Numbered from the stretch's first letter, positions 1-8,673 are shown. The stretch is DNA of 31,545 bases from an uncultured Pseudomonadota bacterium (GCA_903895005.1 CAITSH010000298.1:1-31545); one strand, 5' to 3'. The notes: generated from the sequence alone by a model not told the origin. A program made the numbers and translations.

Positions 1-44
1 AGGAATTGAAAAAGTTGATTGACAACAAAGGCTTATTGCCGTAA
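1..44 (+). CDS. C-terminal end of an upstream gene (partial)
   Basis: The first bases read in one frame as the tail ELKKLIDNKGLLP followed by TAA at 42-44. The gene starts before the window, so the product cannot be identified from 13 residues. The short gap of about 31 bases to the next gene (GTG at 76) and the same strand suggest that it belongs to the pilus operon or directly precedes it. It could also be a chance open tail, because there is no homology signal to confirm it. Confidence 0.4.
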   Translation, partial: ELKKLIDNKGLLP

Positions 45-75
45 TTTGAAGTGGATTTAACAATGGGGAAGTTGT

Positions 76-1014
76 GTGGGCTGGTTTTCCAAATCAAGGC
101 TGAAGGCAGGGTGCATGGTCATCGCCGTGGATGAGGACGGCGTTCGCATGGCGCATGTTGACCGGGCGGGGGGCGGCCGTGCCCAGGTGACGGACTGGGC
201 GGTGCTTTCTCGCCAAGACTATGACGCCGACTTCGAAAAACTGGCCAAAGATCGAGATATGCAGCGTTACCCGTGCAGCACGCTTTTGCGGCTCGGGGAG
301 TACCAGATGCTGCTGGTTGATGCGCCCAGCGTCGCGCGCGATGAACTCAAGTCTGCGATTCGCTGGAAGGTCAAGGACATGCTCGATTACCACATCGATG
401 ACGCGACCATCGATGTTCTGGAAATTCCCGCCAATCCCGGAACCGGGGCGAAAAACGCGTCCATGTACGCGGTGGTCGCCCGCAATGATGTCGTCCGGCG
501 CGAGATCAAGCAGTTCGAGCAGGCTGGCATCGCACTCACCATCATCGACATTCCTGAGATGGCCCAGCGCAATATCGCGGACCGGGTTGCGAACCCGGCG
601 ACCGCGGCGGCGATGCTGTTTTTTGATGAAACGGGTGGATTGCTCACGCTCAGCCATGGCGGCGAGCTCTACGGCACGCGCCGGCTCGAGGTCAGTTCGC
701 GCCAGCTCCTTGAGGCCGATGCGGAGAGAAGGGGATACTACGTCGAGCGCATCGCGACCGAAGTGCAGCGCTCGGCCGATCATTTTGACAGGCAGTACTC
801 CGGGTTGCAGATCGGTGAACTGCTTCTAGCGCCGCACGAGGACAGCGCAAACCTGGCGGAGGAGCTTTCGCCCAACTTTGACATGCCGGTGCGCGATGTC
901 GGGTTGACCGAAATATTCGATTTCGCCGGAGAGCCGCCTCACGATGCGCTCGCACAACAGAAATTGTTTCACGTGCTGGGCGCCGCGCTCCGGACCGAGG
1001 CGGTGGCGCTATGA
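76..1014 (+). CDS. mshI: MSHA pilus biogenesis protein MshI, PilM-like part
   Basis: This 312-residue soluble protein resembles the actin-like PilM/MshI proteins that form the cytoplasmic ring of type IVa pilus alignment complexes. A nucleotide-fold core runs through most of the length, including a region near residues 90-120 (AIRWKVKDMLDYHIDDA) that recurs in MshI proteins. No membrane segment is visible. The start is taken as GTG at 76 with the purine-rich GGGGAAG just before it; the ATG at 63 is in another frame. The stop overlaps the start of the next gene by four bases (ATGA), which suggests translational coupling. PilM and PilN functions are encoded here by two adjacent genes. The family is clear from the sequence and from the neighbours mshJ-mshN; the exact role in the pilus is inferred from the PilM family. 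Confidence 0.85.
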   Translation: MGWFSKSRLKAGCMVIAVDEDGVRMAHVDRAGGGRAQVTDWAVLSRQDYDADFEKLAKDRDMQRYPCSTLLRLGEYQMLLVDAPSVARDELKSAIRWKVKDMLDYHIDDATIDVLEIPANPGTGAKNASMYAVVARNDVVRREIKQFEQAGIALTIIDIPEMAQRNIADRVANPATAAAMLFFDETGGLLTLSHGGELYGTRRLEVSSRQLLEADAERRGYYVERIATEVQRSADHFDRQYSGLQIGELLLAPHEDSANLAEELSPNFDMPVRDVGLTEIFDFAGEPPHDALAQQKLFHVLGAALRTEAVAL

Positions 1015-1727
1015 GCCAGCAGATCAACCTCTTCAATCCGCTTTTTCTAAAGCAGAAAAAGCATTTTTCTGCGATCACGATCGCGCAAGCCCTGGGTGTC
1101 CTGCTGGTCGGTGCACTGGGCTTTTATGCCTACGCATACTGGCAGGTCGATGGACTGGAAAAGCAGGCCAGGGACGGGGCGCGCCAGCAGCAATTGCAGC
1201 AGGAACGGCTCACGCGGCTGACCGCACAGGTCGGTGCCGGCAAGCAGGATCCGGCGGAGCAGGAGTTACGTGACCTCCAGGCTTCCATCGCTTCACGCCA
1301 GGCGCTGATCGCCAGCATGGGGAGCGCGGCTCCCGGCGCGCAGTCGGGTTATGCAGAGTACATGCGCGCCATCGCCAGGCAAATCCAGAACGGCCTGTGG
1401 CTGACCGGATTTCACATCGGTGAAGGCGGAGGCGAATTTCTGCTGTCGGGCCGTTCCCTGCAGGCCGAACTTGTGCCCGCTTATATTCGGCGTCTAGGAT
1501 CCGAACCGGTCATGCGCGGCCGTAACCTGGACGAACTGACCATGACCGCGGTGGCGCAGGCCGTACCCCCTCAGGAAGGCGCGAAGGCCGGGGCGCCCGC
1601 GGCGGTTACGGTGATCGAGTTCAACATCGGCACCTCGCACGCGGTCATCGAATCCGTCGCTGCGGCGGCAACGCCCGCAAGCGGGGCCGCGCCCGCCACT
1701 GCCGGGGCGGCGAAGGCCTTGCCATGA
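1011..1727 (+). CDS. PilN-like MSHA pilus inner-membrane protein
   Basis: This 238-residue protein has the layout of PilN: a short cytoplasmic N-terminus with an INLFNP motif at residues 5-10 (the counterpart of the PilN INLLP peptide that docks on PilM), one transmembrane helix at about residues 21-44, a Gln/Arg-rich coiled coil at about 47-110, and a periplasmic domain. The last 30 residues or so are Ala/Pro-rich. It overlaps the PilM-like gene upstream and mshJ downstream by ATGA junctions. In the cell it should link the cytoplasmic PilM-like ring to the PilO-like MshJ in the periplasm. Some MSHA loci annotate such proteins as a second MshI, so no symbol is given. The assignment rests on motif and architecture as well as operon position. 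Confidence 0.8.
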   Translation: MSQQINLFNPLFLKQKKHFSAITIAQALGVLLVGALGFYAYAYWQVDGLEKQARDGARQQQLQQERLTRLTAQVGAGKQDPAEQELRDLQASIASRQALIASMGSAAPGAQSGYAEYMRAIARQIQNGLWLTGFHIGEGGGEFLLSGRSLQAELVPAYIRRLGSEPVMRGRNLDELTMTAVAQAVPPQEGAKAGAPAAVTVIEFNIGTSHAVIESVAAAATPASGAAPATAGAAKALP

Positions 1728-2422
1728 ACGCACAACTCCTCCAATACGCCGACCGCATCGACGCCATGAGCCTGCGCGAGCGGGCGATGGTGTTCGTCGC
1801 GTGCGTTTTTGTGCTTGTGTCGCTTGTCTTTAACGCGTTGATCGATCCGCTGCAGGCGCGCGAGAAGCGCCTGTCGCAGCAGGTGCTAGAGCAGCAAACA
1901 CAGACACGGGCCTTGCAGCTGCAGATACAGGCACTCGCACAGCCAAAGGACGCGGCTGCAGAAAATGCCCAGCTTGCTAAGTTAAAGCAACTGCGGACGC
2001 AGTCGGCAGAGATCGCCTCTGACCTCGCGCAGCGCGAGAGCCGTTTTGTGAAGCCCCAGCGCATCGCCCTGATGATTGAGAACATGCTGCAAAAAAACCG
2101 CCAGGTATCGCTGCTATCGATGCGCAACCTGCCGGTCGTGCCCTTGTCCGCTGCTTCAGTACAGGCTGCGACTTCGACGCCGGTCACGGCACCAGGCACT
2201 GCACCGGCGCCGGCCGCCGCCCAGGGCGTGTACCGGCACGGGGTCGAAATCAGCCTGAAGGGAAGCTACCTTGGCCTGCTCGACTACATGGTCATGCTTG
2301 AGAAAATGCCCGAGCAGGTTTACATGGGCGGCGCCGATCTGACGGCGGATGGTCACGGTGCCGCGACGATGAAGCTGACGCTTTATACCCTGAGTCTGGA
2401 AAAAGCATGGCTCGCAATCTGA
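1724..2422 (+). CDS. mshJ: MSHA biogenesis protein MshJ (PilO-like)
   Basis: This 232-residue bitopic protein has a PilO/GspM-type plan. A short N-terminus is followed by one transmembrane helix at about residues 21-41 (MVFVACVFVLVSLVFNALI), a long Gln-rich coiled coil at about 45-110, an Ala/Pro/Thr linker around 140-170, and a C-terminal alpha/beta domain. PilO-type proteins pair with PilN in the periplasm and connect to the secretin through a lipoprotein. The start overlaps the previous stop by ATGA, and mshK begins inside the last 16 bases. The periplasmic linker is unusually rich in Ala and Pro. The name follows the gene order of MSHA loci. Confidence 0.82.
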   Translation: MNAQLLQYADRIDAMSLRERAMVFVACVFVLVSLVFNALIDPLQAREKRLSQQVLEQQTQTRALQLQIQALAQPKDAAAENAQLAKLKQLRTQSAEIASDLAQRESRFVKPQRIALMIENMLQKNRQVSLLSMRNLPVVPLSAASVQAATSTPVTAPGTAPAPAAAQGVYRHGVEISLKGSYLGLLDYMVMLEKMPEQVYMGGADLTADGHGAATMKLTLYTLSLEKAWLAI

Positions 2423-2787
2423 TGGCGGTTTTGGCGTTCGCCTGGAGCGCGGTGGCGCTGGGACAGGCTGTGCCTGATCCGACGCTGCTGCCCGCCGGGC
2501 TCGCCGCGGCCGCGGTTCCCGGGGCGGTTTCCGCGAGTCCGTTACAATCCATTATTCTTTCCGGCGGTCGGAAATTGGCGGTGATCGGCGGACAGACCGT
2601 TGCACTGGGCGGAACCTACGGCGATGCCCGTTTGGTAAGCATTTCACCCACGCAGGTTGTACTTAGAAACGGGACGTCGGAAGAGGTATTAACGATGTAT
2701 CAGGGTATCCGCAAGACGCCTTCGGTCACCAACGCCGAGCCGCGACCACAGTCCCAGAAACGCAACCCGGGCCGCGACGTGCGATGA
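2407..2787 (+). CDS. mshK: MSHA biogenesis protein MshK (PilP-like accessory)
   Basis: This 126-residue exported protein has a hydrophobic N-terminal signal sequence (about residues 1-20, ending near ALGQA) and a small beta domain with the MshK pattern: LQSIILSGGRKLAVIGGQTV at about 46-65, then short strands ending in LRNGTSEEVLTM. The C-terminal 25 residues are basic and Pro/Arg/Gln-rich. Family members resemble PilP/GspC homology-region domains that contact the secretin. It starts within mshJ (16-base overlap) and ends in an ATGA overlap with the secretin gene, as expected for partners made together. The assignment is good by motif and position; the molecular role is inferred. Confidence 0.8.
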   Translation: MARNLMAVLAFAWSAVALGQAVPDPTLLPAGLAAAAVPGAVSASPLQSIILSGGRKLAVIGGQTVALGGTYGDARLVSISPTQVVLRNGTSEEVLTMYQGIRKTPSVTNAEPRPQSQKRNPGRDVR

Positions 2788-4571
2788 AAACATACTTTTC
2801 ACTTGTTGCATTGATTTTTGTGGCCGGATGCGCCAGCGAACCGCTGCGTCCGCAAAAGGTCAATGACGAGATCCTGGGCGAAATGAACAAGGCGACGCAA
2901 CGCCAGCCGGCGGTGTCTCCAGAAGCCGTCAACGCGGCGCTCCTACCGCCCATGCGCGCCGAATTGCCGAACCTGCCGCGGCAGCAGGTCGAGCCCAAAT
3001 TCGACCTGGTCGTGAACGGCGCCCCGGCGCGCGAGGTGTTCCTGTCTATTGTGTCGGGTACGCGCTACAGCATGGTCATCCACCCCGATGTTGGCGGCGT
3101 GCTGTCTGTCAATCTCAAGGATGTCACGGTCCGCGAGGCTTTGGAGTCGATACGCGAAGTCTATGGATACGAGTTCAAGGTAGACGGCGCGCGGGTCTAC
3201 ATCCAGCCGGCCGGGTTGCAGACGCGCGTATTTCAGGTCAACTATCTCATCGGATTGCGAGCCGGCCGAAGCGACGTGCGGGTGAGTTCGGGCTCGATTT
3301 CCGGCAACGTACCCGGGCAGGGAACGACTACGACCAACTCGACAATTACAGGGGCTGCCGCCGGTGGCGGAACTGCAGCTGCAGGAGGGGCGAACACGAC
3401 GGCACCCGCGACATTGTCGGCGATCGGGGCATCCGCCCTTTCGGGCAACAGCAGCGATGCCTCGCGCGTTTCAACGGTATCGCAGACAGATTTCTGGACA
3501 GAGGTGCAGCAAGCACTGCGCATCCTGGTTGGCGCGGGCGATGGACGCAGCGTTGTGGTCAGCCCACAGTCCGGGGTTGTTGTCGTGCGGGCAATGCCCG
3601 ATGAGTTGCGCAGCGTGGAAACGTATCTCAAGGCCATGCGTATTTCCATCGAACGCCAGGTCATGATCGAAGCGAAGGTGATCGATGTCACGCTGAACGA
3701 CGCCTATCAGGCGGGCGTGAACTGGGCTGCGTTTCCGACCACGGGCATCACGGCGGGACAGTTGAGTTCCAACGTAACCATAGGGTCGACCGGGGTCTTG
3801 CAGGGACGGTTCGCCAACGCAGACACTGCAAACAGGACGATTACAACCCAGACACTGGCGACAGGCCTCGCGGGGACGGCTATCGCGGCGGGCGGCGCAG
3901 TCGGTGCGGGCGTGTTCGGATTGGCTTTTCAAACACAGAACTTCGCCGCTCTGCTTTCATTCCTCGAATCTCAGGGCAATGTCCAGGTTTTGTCGAGTCC
4001 GCGCGTTGCGACGCTGAACAATCAGAAGGCGGTCCTGAAGGTGGGTGTTGACCAGTTTTACGTAACCAACGTGACAGGCACCCCGATCACAACGACGACA
4101 GGGGCGACGACCAACGTCCAGCTGACGCCGACGTTCAACTCTTTCTTTTCCGGAATTTCCCTCGACATCACGCCGCAGATAGATGTGGACGGCAATATCC
4201 TTCTGCATGTACACCCGCTGGTCAGTACAGTGGGGGACGGTGCATTGAAATTCGATTTTGGTAACGGTGATCGGAGCATCCCGCTGGCAAAAAGCTCCAT
4301 CAGCGAGACCGATAGCATCGTGCGCGTACAGGACGGTAACATCGTGGCGCTCGGCGGACTCATGCGTGTCGAAACGGCAAGCGACCGTTCAGGGCTGCCC
4401 GGCTTGCAGGATGTGCCCGGGATTGGCGGTGCGTTTCGCAACACCACCAAGACGACTACCAAACGTGAATTGGTGATCCTGATCAAGCCCACGGTCATCA
4501 AAAGCGATTCGGATTGGGAGCAGGACCTCCAGCAAAGCCGCGACCGCCTTCAAGGCTACGGTCCGAAGTGA
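2784..4571 (+). CDS. mshL: MSHA pilus secretin MshL
   Basis: This 595-residue outer-membrane secretin forms the channel for the pilus. A lipoprotein signal ends at Cys16 (lipobox VAGC), so the protein is likely acylated. An N-terminal secretin domain covers about residues 65-165. It is followed by a Gly/Ala/Thr-rich low-complexity stretch (about 172-232) and the secretin core (about 235-580), which carries the hallmark LSSPRVATLNNQKAVLKVG near residue 400 and a late block near 510-530 (IVRVQDGNIVALGGLM). The length is normal for MshL. Start and stop overlap the neighbours (ATGA upstream, GTGA downstream). The low-complexity linker is longer than I would expect and may vary between strains. 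Secretin identity is very secure. Confidence 0.95.
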   Translation: MKTYFSLVALIFVAGCASEPLRPQKVNDEILGEMNKATQRQPAVSPEAVNAALLPPMRAELPNLPRQQVEPKFDLVVNGAPAREVFLSIVSGTRYSMVIHPDVGGVLSVNLKDVTVREALESIREVYGYEFKVDGARVYIQPAGLQTRVFQVNYLIGLRAGRSDVRVSSGSISGNVPGQGTTTTNSTITGAAAGGGTAAAGGANTTAPATLSAIGASALSGNSSDASRVSTVSQTDFWTEVQQALRILVGAGDGRSVVVSPQSGVVVVRAMPDELRSVETYLKAMRISIERQVMIEAKVIDVTLNDAYQAGVNWAAFPTTGITAGQLSSNVTIGSTGVLQGRFANADTANRTITTQTLATGLAGTAIAAGGAVGAGVFGLAFQTQNFAALLSFLESQGNVQVLSSPRVATLNNQKAVLKVGVDQFYVTNVTGTPITTTTGATTNVQLTPTFNSFFSGISLDITPQIDVDGNILLHVHPLVSTVGDGALKFDFGNGDRSIPLAKSSISETDSIVRVQDGNIVALGGLMRVETASDRSGLPGLQDVPGIGGAFRNTTKTTTKRELVILIKPTVIKSDSDWEQDLQQSRDRLQGYGPK

Positions 4572-5458
4572 TTTACCTCTCCCATTTCGGGCTGCGCGAG
4601 CCGCCGTTTGGCATCACGCCTGACACCAGTTTTTACTATGCGTGTTCGAGCATCCAGGAAGCGCTCAACACGCTGGTGGTTGCGGCCGCGAACGGCGAGG
4701 GGTTCATCAAGATCACCGGTGAAGTGGGCACGGGCAAGACGCTGCTGTGCCGGAAATTTCTTGCTTCACTCGATGACAACTGGGCGTCTGCATACATTCC
4801 CAACCCCAACCTAGAGCCGAACACGCTGCTGCTTGCGCTGGCGGAGGAACTCGGACTGAAAATCGAGGGTTCGCTTGACCAGCACCACTTGCTCAAGGCA
4901 CTCAATCTCGGATTGCTCGATTTTGCCCGCCGGAAAAAACGCGTGGTCGTTTGCCTGGACGAGGCGCAGGCGATGCCGCTTGAGTCGCTCGAAACGCTGC
5001 GGTTGCTGACCAACCTGGAGACCGAAAAGCGCAAGCTTGTGCAGGTGATCCTTTTCGGGCAACCCGAACTCGACGAGCGGCTCTCGGAGAATTCGGTGCG
5101 CCAATTGCGCCAGCGCATTACCTTCCAGCATCACATGGGAATCCTGACGCGCCGTGAAACAGAACATTATCTGGCTTACCGACTGTCCGTTGCCGGGTAC
5201 AGCGGGGATTCGGTGTTCTCGTTGATGGCGGTGGGAGCGATTCACCGCGCCAGTCGGGGCGTGCCGCGCCTTGTCAACATACTGGCCAACAAAGCCCTGA
5301 TGGTTGCCTACGGTGAGGGCAGGCGAAAGGTCGGCTGGTCGCAGGCGCGAGCCGCTGTCGGTGACACCCCTGCATCGTATGGCGTGCGCCAGGCCTGGGT
5401 GTGGGTCGCCCTTGCATGCGTCGCCGGCAGCGGCCTCGGTTGGATGATGCTGCGATGA
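4568..5458 (+). CDS. mshM: MSHA biogenesis ATPase MshM (ExeA-like AAA)
   Basis: This 296-residue AAA ATPase is of the ExeA/GspA family. I place the start at GTG 4568, overlapping the mshL stop as GTGA, because the product then begins MIYLSHFGLREPPFGITPD, the canonical N-terminus of the family. Walker A is GEVGTGKT at about residues 51-58 and Walker B is VVVCLDEAQAM at about 126-136, followed by a sensor region ending in a basic C-terminal part. A single hydrophobic helix at about 276-295 closes the protein and probably anchors it in the inner membrane. ExeA-type ATPases help insert secretins through the peptidoglycan, which fits its position just after the secretin gene. The frame stays open upstream to about 4514, but that part overlaps mshL and shows no family similarity. 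Confidence 0.92.
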   Translation: MIYLSHFGLREPPFGITPDTSFYYACSSIQEALNTLVVAAANGEGFIKITGEVGTGKTLLCRKFLASLDDNWASAYIPNPNLEPNTLLLALAEELGLKIEGSLDQHHLLKALNLGLLDFARRKKRVVVCLDEAQAMPLESLETLRLLTNLETEKRKLVQVILFGQPELDERLSENSVRQLRQRITFQHHMGILTRRETEHYLAYRLSVAGYSGDSVFSLMAVGAIHRASRGVPRLVNILANKALMVAYGEGRRKVGWSQARAAVGDTPASYGVRQAWVWVALACVAGSGLGWMMLR

Positions 5459-6771
5459 GCCTTATCAACAAGATGCTCCAGGAACTGGACAAACGCCACG
5501 CCGTCGAAGAAGGCGCGAAGGTGGCTGCGCCGGAAAGTGTGAAAACGCTTGCGCAACAATTACGTCCGGTAAAGACGAAGCGCGATTTCGGCGAGGCGTT
5601 CTGGCGGGTTATGGCGGGATTGATGATTGCGGCCGTATGCTGGATCGCCTGGCTGCTGTGGCAAATCACCCCGACATCGGTCGTGACCGACCTCGCGTTT
5701 CAGTCCAAGGGTACAGGGTCCGCCACGCCATCGTTGAAATCGCAAACTGCGCAGGTCCCTCCGGCGGCGCCGGTTGCGGCAGTTGCCCCGGTCGGCGATA
5801 CAGTGCCGGCGCTCCCGGGGCTGGCACCTGCCATTTCTTCGAAGGCTGGGTTGGAACCGCCGACCGCTGCTGCGCCCGCGCCCCAGGTGCAGTCGCCCGC
5901 TACAGTTCCCGATGTCTCGGTGAAGCCATCCGATCCGGTCAAAGTGGACATGCTCAGGCTGGCGACGGAAATAACCACCCCCATTCCAGTGCGCCGGACG
6001 AAACCCGCTGCCCCACGAAGCGAGTCCAAATCCAAGGGAATTTCGCCGACCGACGCGAAAACGCTGGATGCTGTCGCGGCCGCCCCTCAGCCCGCGGTGC
6101 CCCAGCCGGTTGCGCCACCGGCAAGGCCCGAACCCACCCCGGCCGCAAGCAAGGCCGCCTCCGGTGACGGCAGGATCGACCGCCGCAGCAACGCCAGCGT
6201 GCGCGAACGCGCCGACGCAGAGTTCCGGCGCGCCACCGCTTTTATCAATCAGGGGCGGATCGCGGAGGCGATGGAGGCGCTGACCTCAACCTTGTCCATA
6301 GACCCGGGGCACGAGTCTGCACGCCAGACCGCAGTCGGGCTGCAACTTGAAAACCGCCGTGTCGACGACGCGCAGTTCCTGTTGCAGGATGGACTCGTGC
6401 TTAATCCGGCGCAGACCGGTTTTGCCATGCTGCTGGCGCGCATCCAGGTGGAGCGCGCCGATCCCAATGGCGGATTGGCAACCTTGCAAAAACATGGCGC
6501 CACGGCGGGAAACAACCCCGACTATCTCGCCTTCTCAGCGGCGATCCTGCAACGCCTTGGACGCCACCGGGAGGCGGCCGATATTTACCAGGCGGTACTG
6601 CGCCTGCAGCCGGGAAGCGGTGTCTGGTGGATGGGACTGGGTATTTCCTTGCAGGCGCTCAAGCAACCGGCCGAGGCGGTCGAAGCGTTCCGGCGCGCGC
6701 GCGGTGCGGGAACCTTGTCGCCGGAACTTGTCACGTTTGTCGAACAGCGCATCAAACAACTTCAGCAGTAG
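5455..6771 (+). CDS. mshN: MSHA biogenesis protein MshN (TPR protein)
   Basis: This 438-residue protein starts at ATG 5455, inside the mshM stop (ATGA), and begins MSLINKMLQELDKRHA, the typical MshN start. A transmembrane helix lies at about residues 48-69 (VMAGLMIAAVCWIAWLLW). It is followed by a long Pro/Ala-rich linker (about 80-240) and tetratricopeptide repeats (about 255-435) with recurring units such as AEMEALTSTLSIDPGHESA-like helices. The layout resembles GspB/ExeB partners of the ExeA ATPase: a membrane anchor with a periplasmic arm reaching toward the cell wall and secretin. No mshE or mshG follows; the operon appears to end here. Family identity is strong, while the function is inferred. 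Confidence 0.9.
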   Translation: MSLINKMLQELDKRHAVEEGAKVAAPESVKTLAQQLRPVKTKRDFGEAFWRVMAGLMIAAVCWIAWLLWQITPTSVVTDLAFQSKGTGSATPSLKSQTAQVPPAAPVAAVAPVGDTVPALPGLAPAISSKAGLEPPTAAAPAPQVQSPATVPDVSVKPSDPVKVDMLRLATEITTPIPVRRTKPAAPRSESKSKGISPTDAKTLDAVAAAPQPAVPQPVAPPARPEPTPAASKAASGDGRIDRRSNASVRERADAEFRRATAFINQGRIAEAMEALTSTLSIDPGHESARQTAVGLQLENRRVDDAQFLLQDGLVLNPAQTGFAMLLARIQVERADPNGGLATLQKHGATAGNNPDYLAFSAAILQRLGRHREAADIYQAVLRLQPGSGVWWMGLGISLQALKQPAEAVEAFRRARGAGTLSPELVTFVEQRIKQLQQ

Positions 6772-6857
6772 CCCCTGCCGCGCGTTGAGTGGATGCCCGA
6801 AGCCCTTAGAAGGCCGGGTTGCAGTGTCCGGTAGGCCGGTAACGACGAGGGAAACCG

Positions 6858-7112
6858 ATGAACCTTGAATCCACGGTCGGGCTGATCGCCGGATCATTCA
6901 CAACAATCGCGTTTGTCCCGCAGGTTTGGAAAGTCTGGAAATCGCGTTCAGCGCGTGACATTTCCCTGCCGATGTACCTGATATTCACGGTCGGGGTTGC
7001 ACTCTGGCTGGCTTACGGCCTCATGACCGGCGCGGTTCCGGTAATCGCCGCGAATTCTGTGACGCTTGTTCTTGCCGGCGCGGTGCTGATGATGAAACTT
7101 CGCTTCGGATAA
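6858..7112 (+). CDS. SemiSWEET-type PQ-loop sugar transporter
   Basis: This 84-residue protein has three transmembrane helices and one PQ motif (FVPQVWKVWKSRS at about residues 19-31), followed by the DISLPMY segment that opens helix 2. Its length is what is expected for a bacterial SemiSWEET, which works as a homodimer to let sugars cross the inner membrane down their gradient. A good ribosome site (GAGGGAAA) precedes the ATG. It is 86 bases after mshN with no obvious terminator, but nothing links it to pilus assembly. The family call is firm; the substrate cannot be told from sequence. Confidence 0.9.
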   Translation: MNLESTVGLIAGSFTTIAFVPQVWKVWKSRSARDISLPMYLIFTVGVALWLAYGLMTGAVPVIAANSVTLVLAGAVLMMKLRFG

Positions 7113-7263
7113 AGGGGCGGAAGGTGCTCTATTCGTTCCGATGCCGGTTCGGCAAGCGGGCATGCTAGCAGATTGCTTTACCCCGAAGCCTTGTGGCGAA
7201 CGGGCTTGAGTTATCGCGCATCGCGAAAATCGTGCGTTTTGTCCAATTTTTAGAAATGATCTG

Positions 7264-7941
7264 ATGAATAAGTTCCAGCTCTCCGCCCTCGTGGGTGGCC
7301 TTGCCAACGTCCTGCTCATGCTGGCGTTTCCGCCCTACGACCGCGTTACGGTAGGGCGTATCGAACCGAGTTTCGATGCGTATTACTTCGTTCTCCAGGC
7401 CCCGCCGGGGCAACCGGTCAGCAGCGGCTTGTTGATCGCGCAGCTACTGGCGGTTGCACTGGGTGCGGTGATCGCAGTGATGTTTTTGCGCGGGAGTCGG
7501 GGCGATCCGGAGCATCCGCCGCGCAATCCGCAGAGTGTCCTGCTTTATCTGGCGGTGGCGGCATTCATCGTCATCATGCTGTTCCCGCCGTTTGAAACGA
7601 TGCCCGCATCGCGCATCGGTGCCGCGACCTTTCACGGTTTTGATCTCGCATTCGGCGGAGGCATCCAACGGGGCATTTTTGTCCCGATGCTGTTTCTTGA
7701 ACTGCTGTTGTTCGCGGTCAACGTTGCTGTGTTCTGGTTGATTTTCGGCGCGCTTGACCGGCGCGACCTGCGCATGGCGGACATGTCCAAGGCGCCTGTG
7801 CGGCCCGTTGAGCCTGCGCGACCGCGACCGGGAAGCGCGGAGAATCCGTATGGGCGCAGCGGTGTTGAGCGGCGCGCGGGCAGGGATCCGGCGTACCAGG
7901 GGCCGGACCGGCGCGGCAACCGGGATCGGCGGACAAAGTAG
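7264..7941 (+). CDS. Four-helix membrane protein, not recognised
   Basis: This 225-residue protein has four predicted membrane helices at about residues 6-22, 54-75, 91-107 and 137-161. Two related short motifs sit at the ends of helices 1 and 3 (FPPYD at 22-26 and FPPFE at 107-111). Each is followed by a similar loop (VGRIEPSFDAYYF and ASRIGAATFHGFD), which suggests an internal duplication of a two-helix unit. The C-terminal 60 residues are cytoplasmic-looking, Pro/Arg-rich and end in repeated RR patterns (VERRAGRDP, GPDRRGNRDRR). No strong ribosome site is seen before the ATG. It may be a member of a conserved hypothetical family, but I do not recognise a function. Expression alone on the + strand seems likely. 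Confidence 0.75.
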   Translation: MNKFQLSALVGGLANVLLMLAFPPYDRVTVGRIEPSFDAYYFVLQAPPGQPVSSGLLIAQLLAVALGAVIAVMFLRGSRGDPEHPPRNPQSVLLYLAVAAFIVIMLFPPFETMPASRIGAATFHGFDLAFGGGIQRGIFVPMLFLELLLFAVNVAVFWLIFGALDRRDLRMADMSKAPVRPVEPARPRPGSAENPYGRSGVERRAGRDPAYQGPDRRGNRDRRTK

Positions 7942-7964
7942 GGGGACCATCGCATCCCCCTGGG
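7940..7964 (+). terminator. Hairpin over the stop of the four-helix membrane protein
   Basis: AGGGGGA (7940-7946) and TCCCCCT (7955-7961) form a perfect seven-pair stem with an eight-base loop. The stem overlaps the TAG stop, and GGGTTTC follows. The T run is short, so it may be a weak intrinsic terminator or an mRNA-stabilising hairpin. Confidence 0.4.
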
Positions 7965-8031
7965 TTTCATGTCGTTGTGGCCCAAGGTGGTTTCGCGATA
8001 AGCTTTGCCGCCAATTCAACCGGGCTTTCCA

Positions 8032-8673
8032 ATGAAACTCTATACTTTCTTCCGTTCATCAGCGTCGTTTCGCGTGCGTATCGCCCTTAACTACAAGGGC
8101 ATCGCGTACGAGCCGTCTTTCGTCAGTCTCCCCAAGGGCGAGCAACTTGGCGGCCCGTTCAGGCAGGTCAACGGACAGGGCCTCGTACCGGTGCTGGATG
8201 ACGAACAGCACGTGCTCACCCAATCGCTTGCCATCATCGAGTACCTTGATGAAGCGCACCCCGGCCCCAAATTGTTGCCGACCGACCCGTTTGAACGTGC
8301 CTACGTCAGGGCGATGTCGCAAATCATCGCGTGCGAAGTCCACCCGCTGAACAACCTGCGCGTCCTCAAGCACCTGCGCAAGACCTACGGGCTTGACGAA
8401 GAGGGCGTCAACAGTTGGTACCGGCATTGGATCGCGGAAGGGTTCGCCATGATGGAAGCCCACCTCGTGGCGAACAAACTCTCCGGCCGGTATTGCCTGC
8501 GAGACCAGCTCACCATGGCCGATTGCTGCCTTGTTCCACAGGTCTTTAATGCGCAGCGTTTCGGTTGCGACCTCGGTGCCTACCCGACGGTGATGGCGAT
8601 TAACGACGCCTTGATGGCCCTGCCGGTTGTTCAGGCGGCCCAGCCCTCCGCACAACCGGACGCCACGCCCTGA
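8032..8673 (+). CDS. maiA: Maleylacetoacetate isomerase / zeta-class GST
   Basis: This 213-residue glutathione S-transferase is of the zeta class. I choose ATG 8032 because the product then begins MKLYTFFRSSASFRVRIALN, matching the family start; the ATG 27 bases upstream adds an unlikely extension. The N-terminal thioredoxin fold carries the active-site serines (residues 9-10) and the glutathione-binding block around QSLAIIEYLDE (about 65-75). The helical C-terminal domain contains the RDQLTMADCCLVPQ block near 160-173. The known reaction is glutathione-dependent cis-trans isomerisation of maleylacetoacetate to fumarylacetoacetate in tyrosine and gentisate breakdown. No other gene of that pathway is beside it, so another isomerase or dehalogenase role is possible. 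Confidence 0.85.
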   Translation: MKLYTFFRSSASFRVRIALNYKGIAYEPSFVSLPKGEQLGGPFRQVNGQGLVPVLDDEQHVLTQSLAIIEYLDEAHPGPKLLPTDPFERAYVRAMSQIIACEVHPLNNLRVLKHLRKTYGLDEEGVNSWYRHWIAEGFAMMEAHLVANKLSGRYCLRDQLTMADCCLVPQVFNAQRFGCDLGAYPTVMAINDALMALPVVQAAQPSAQPDATP

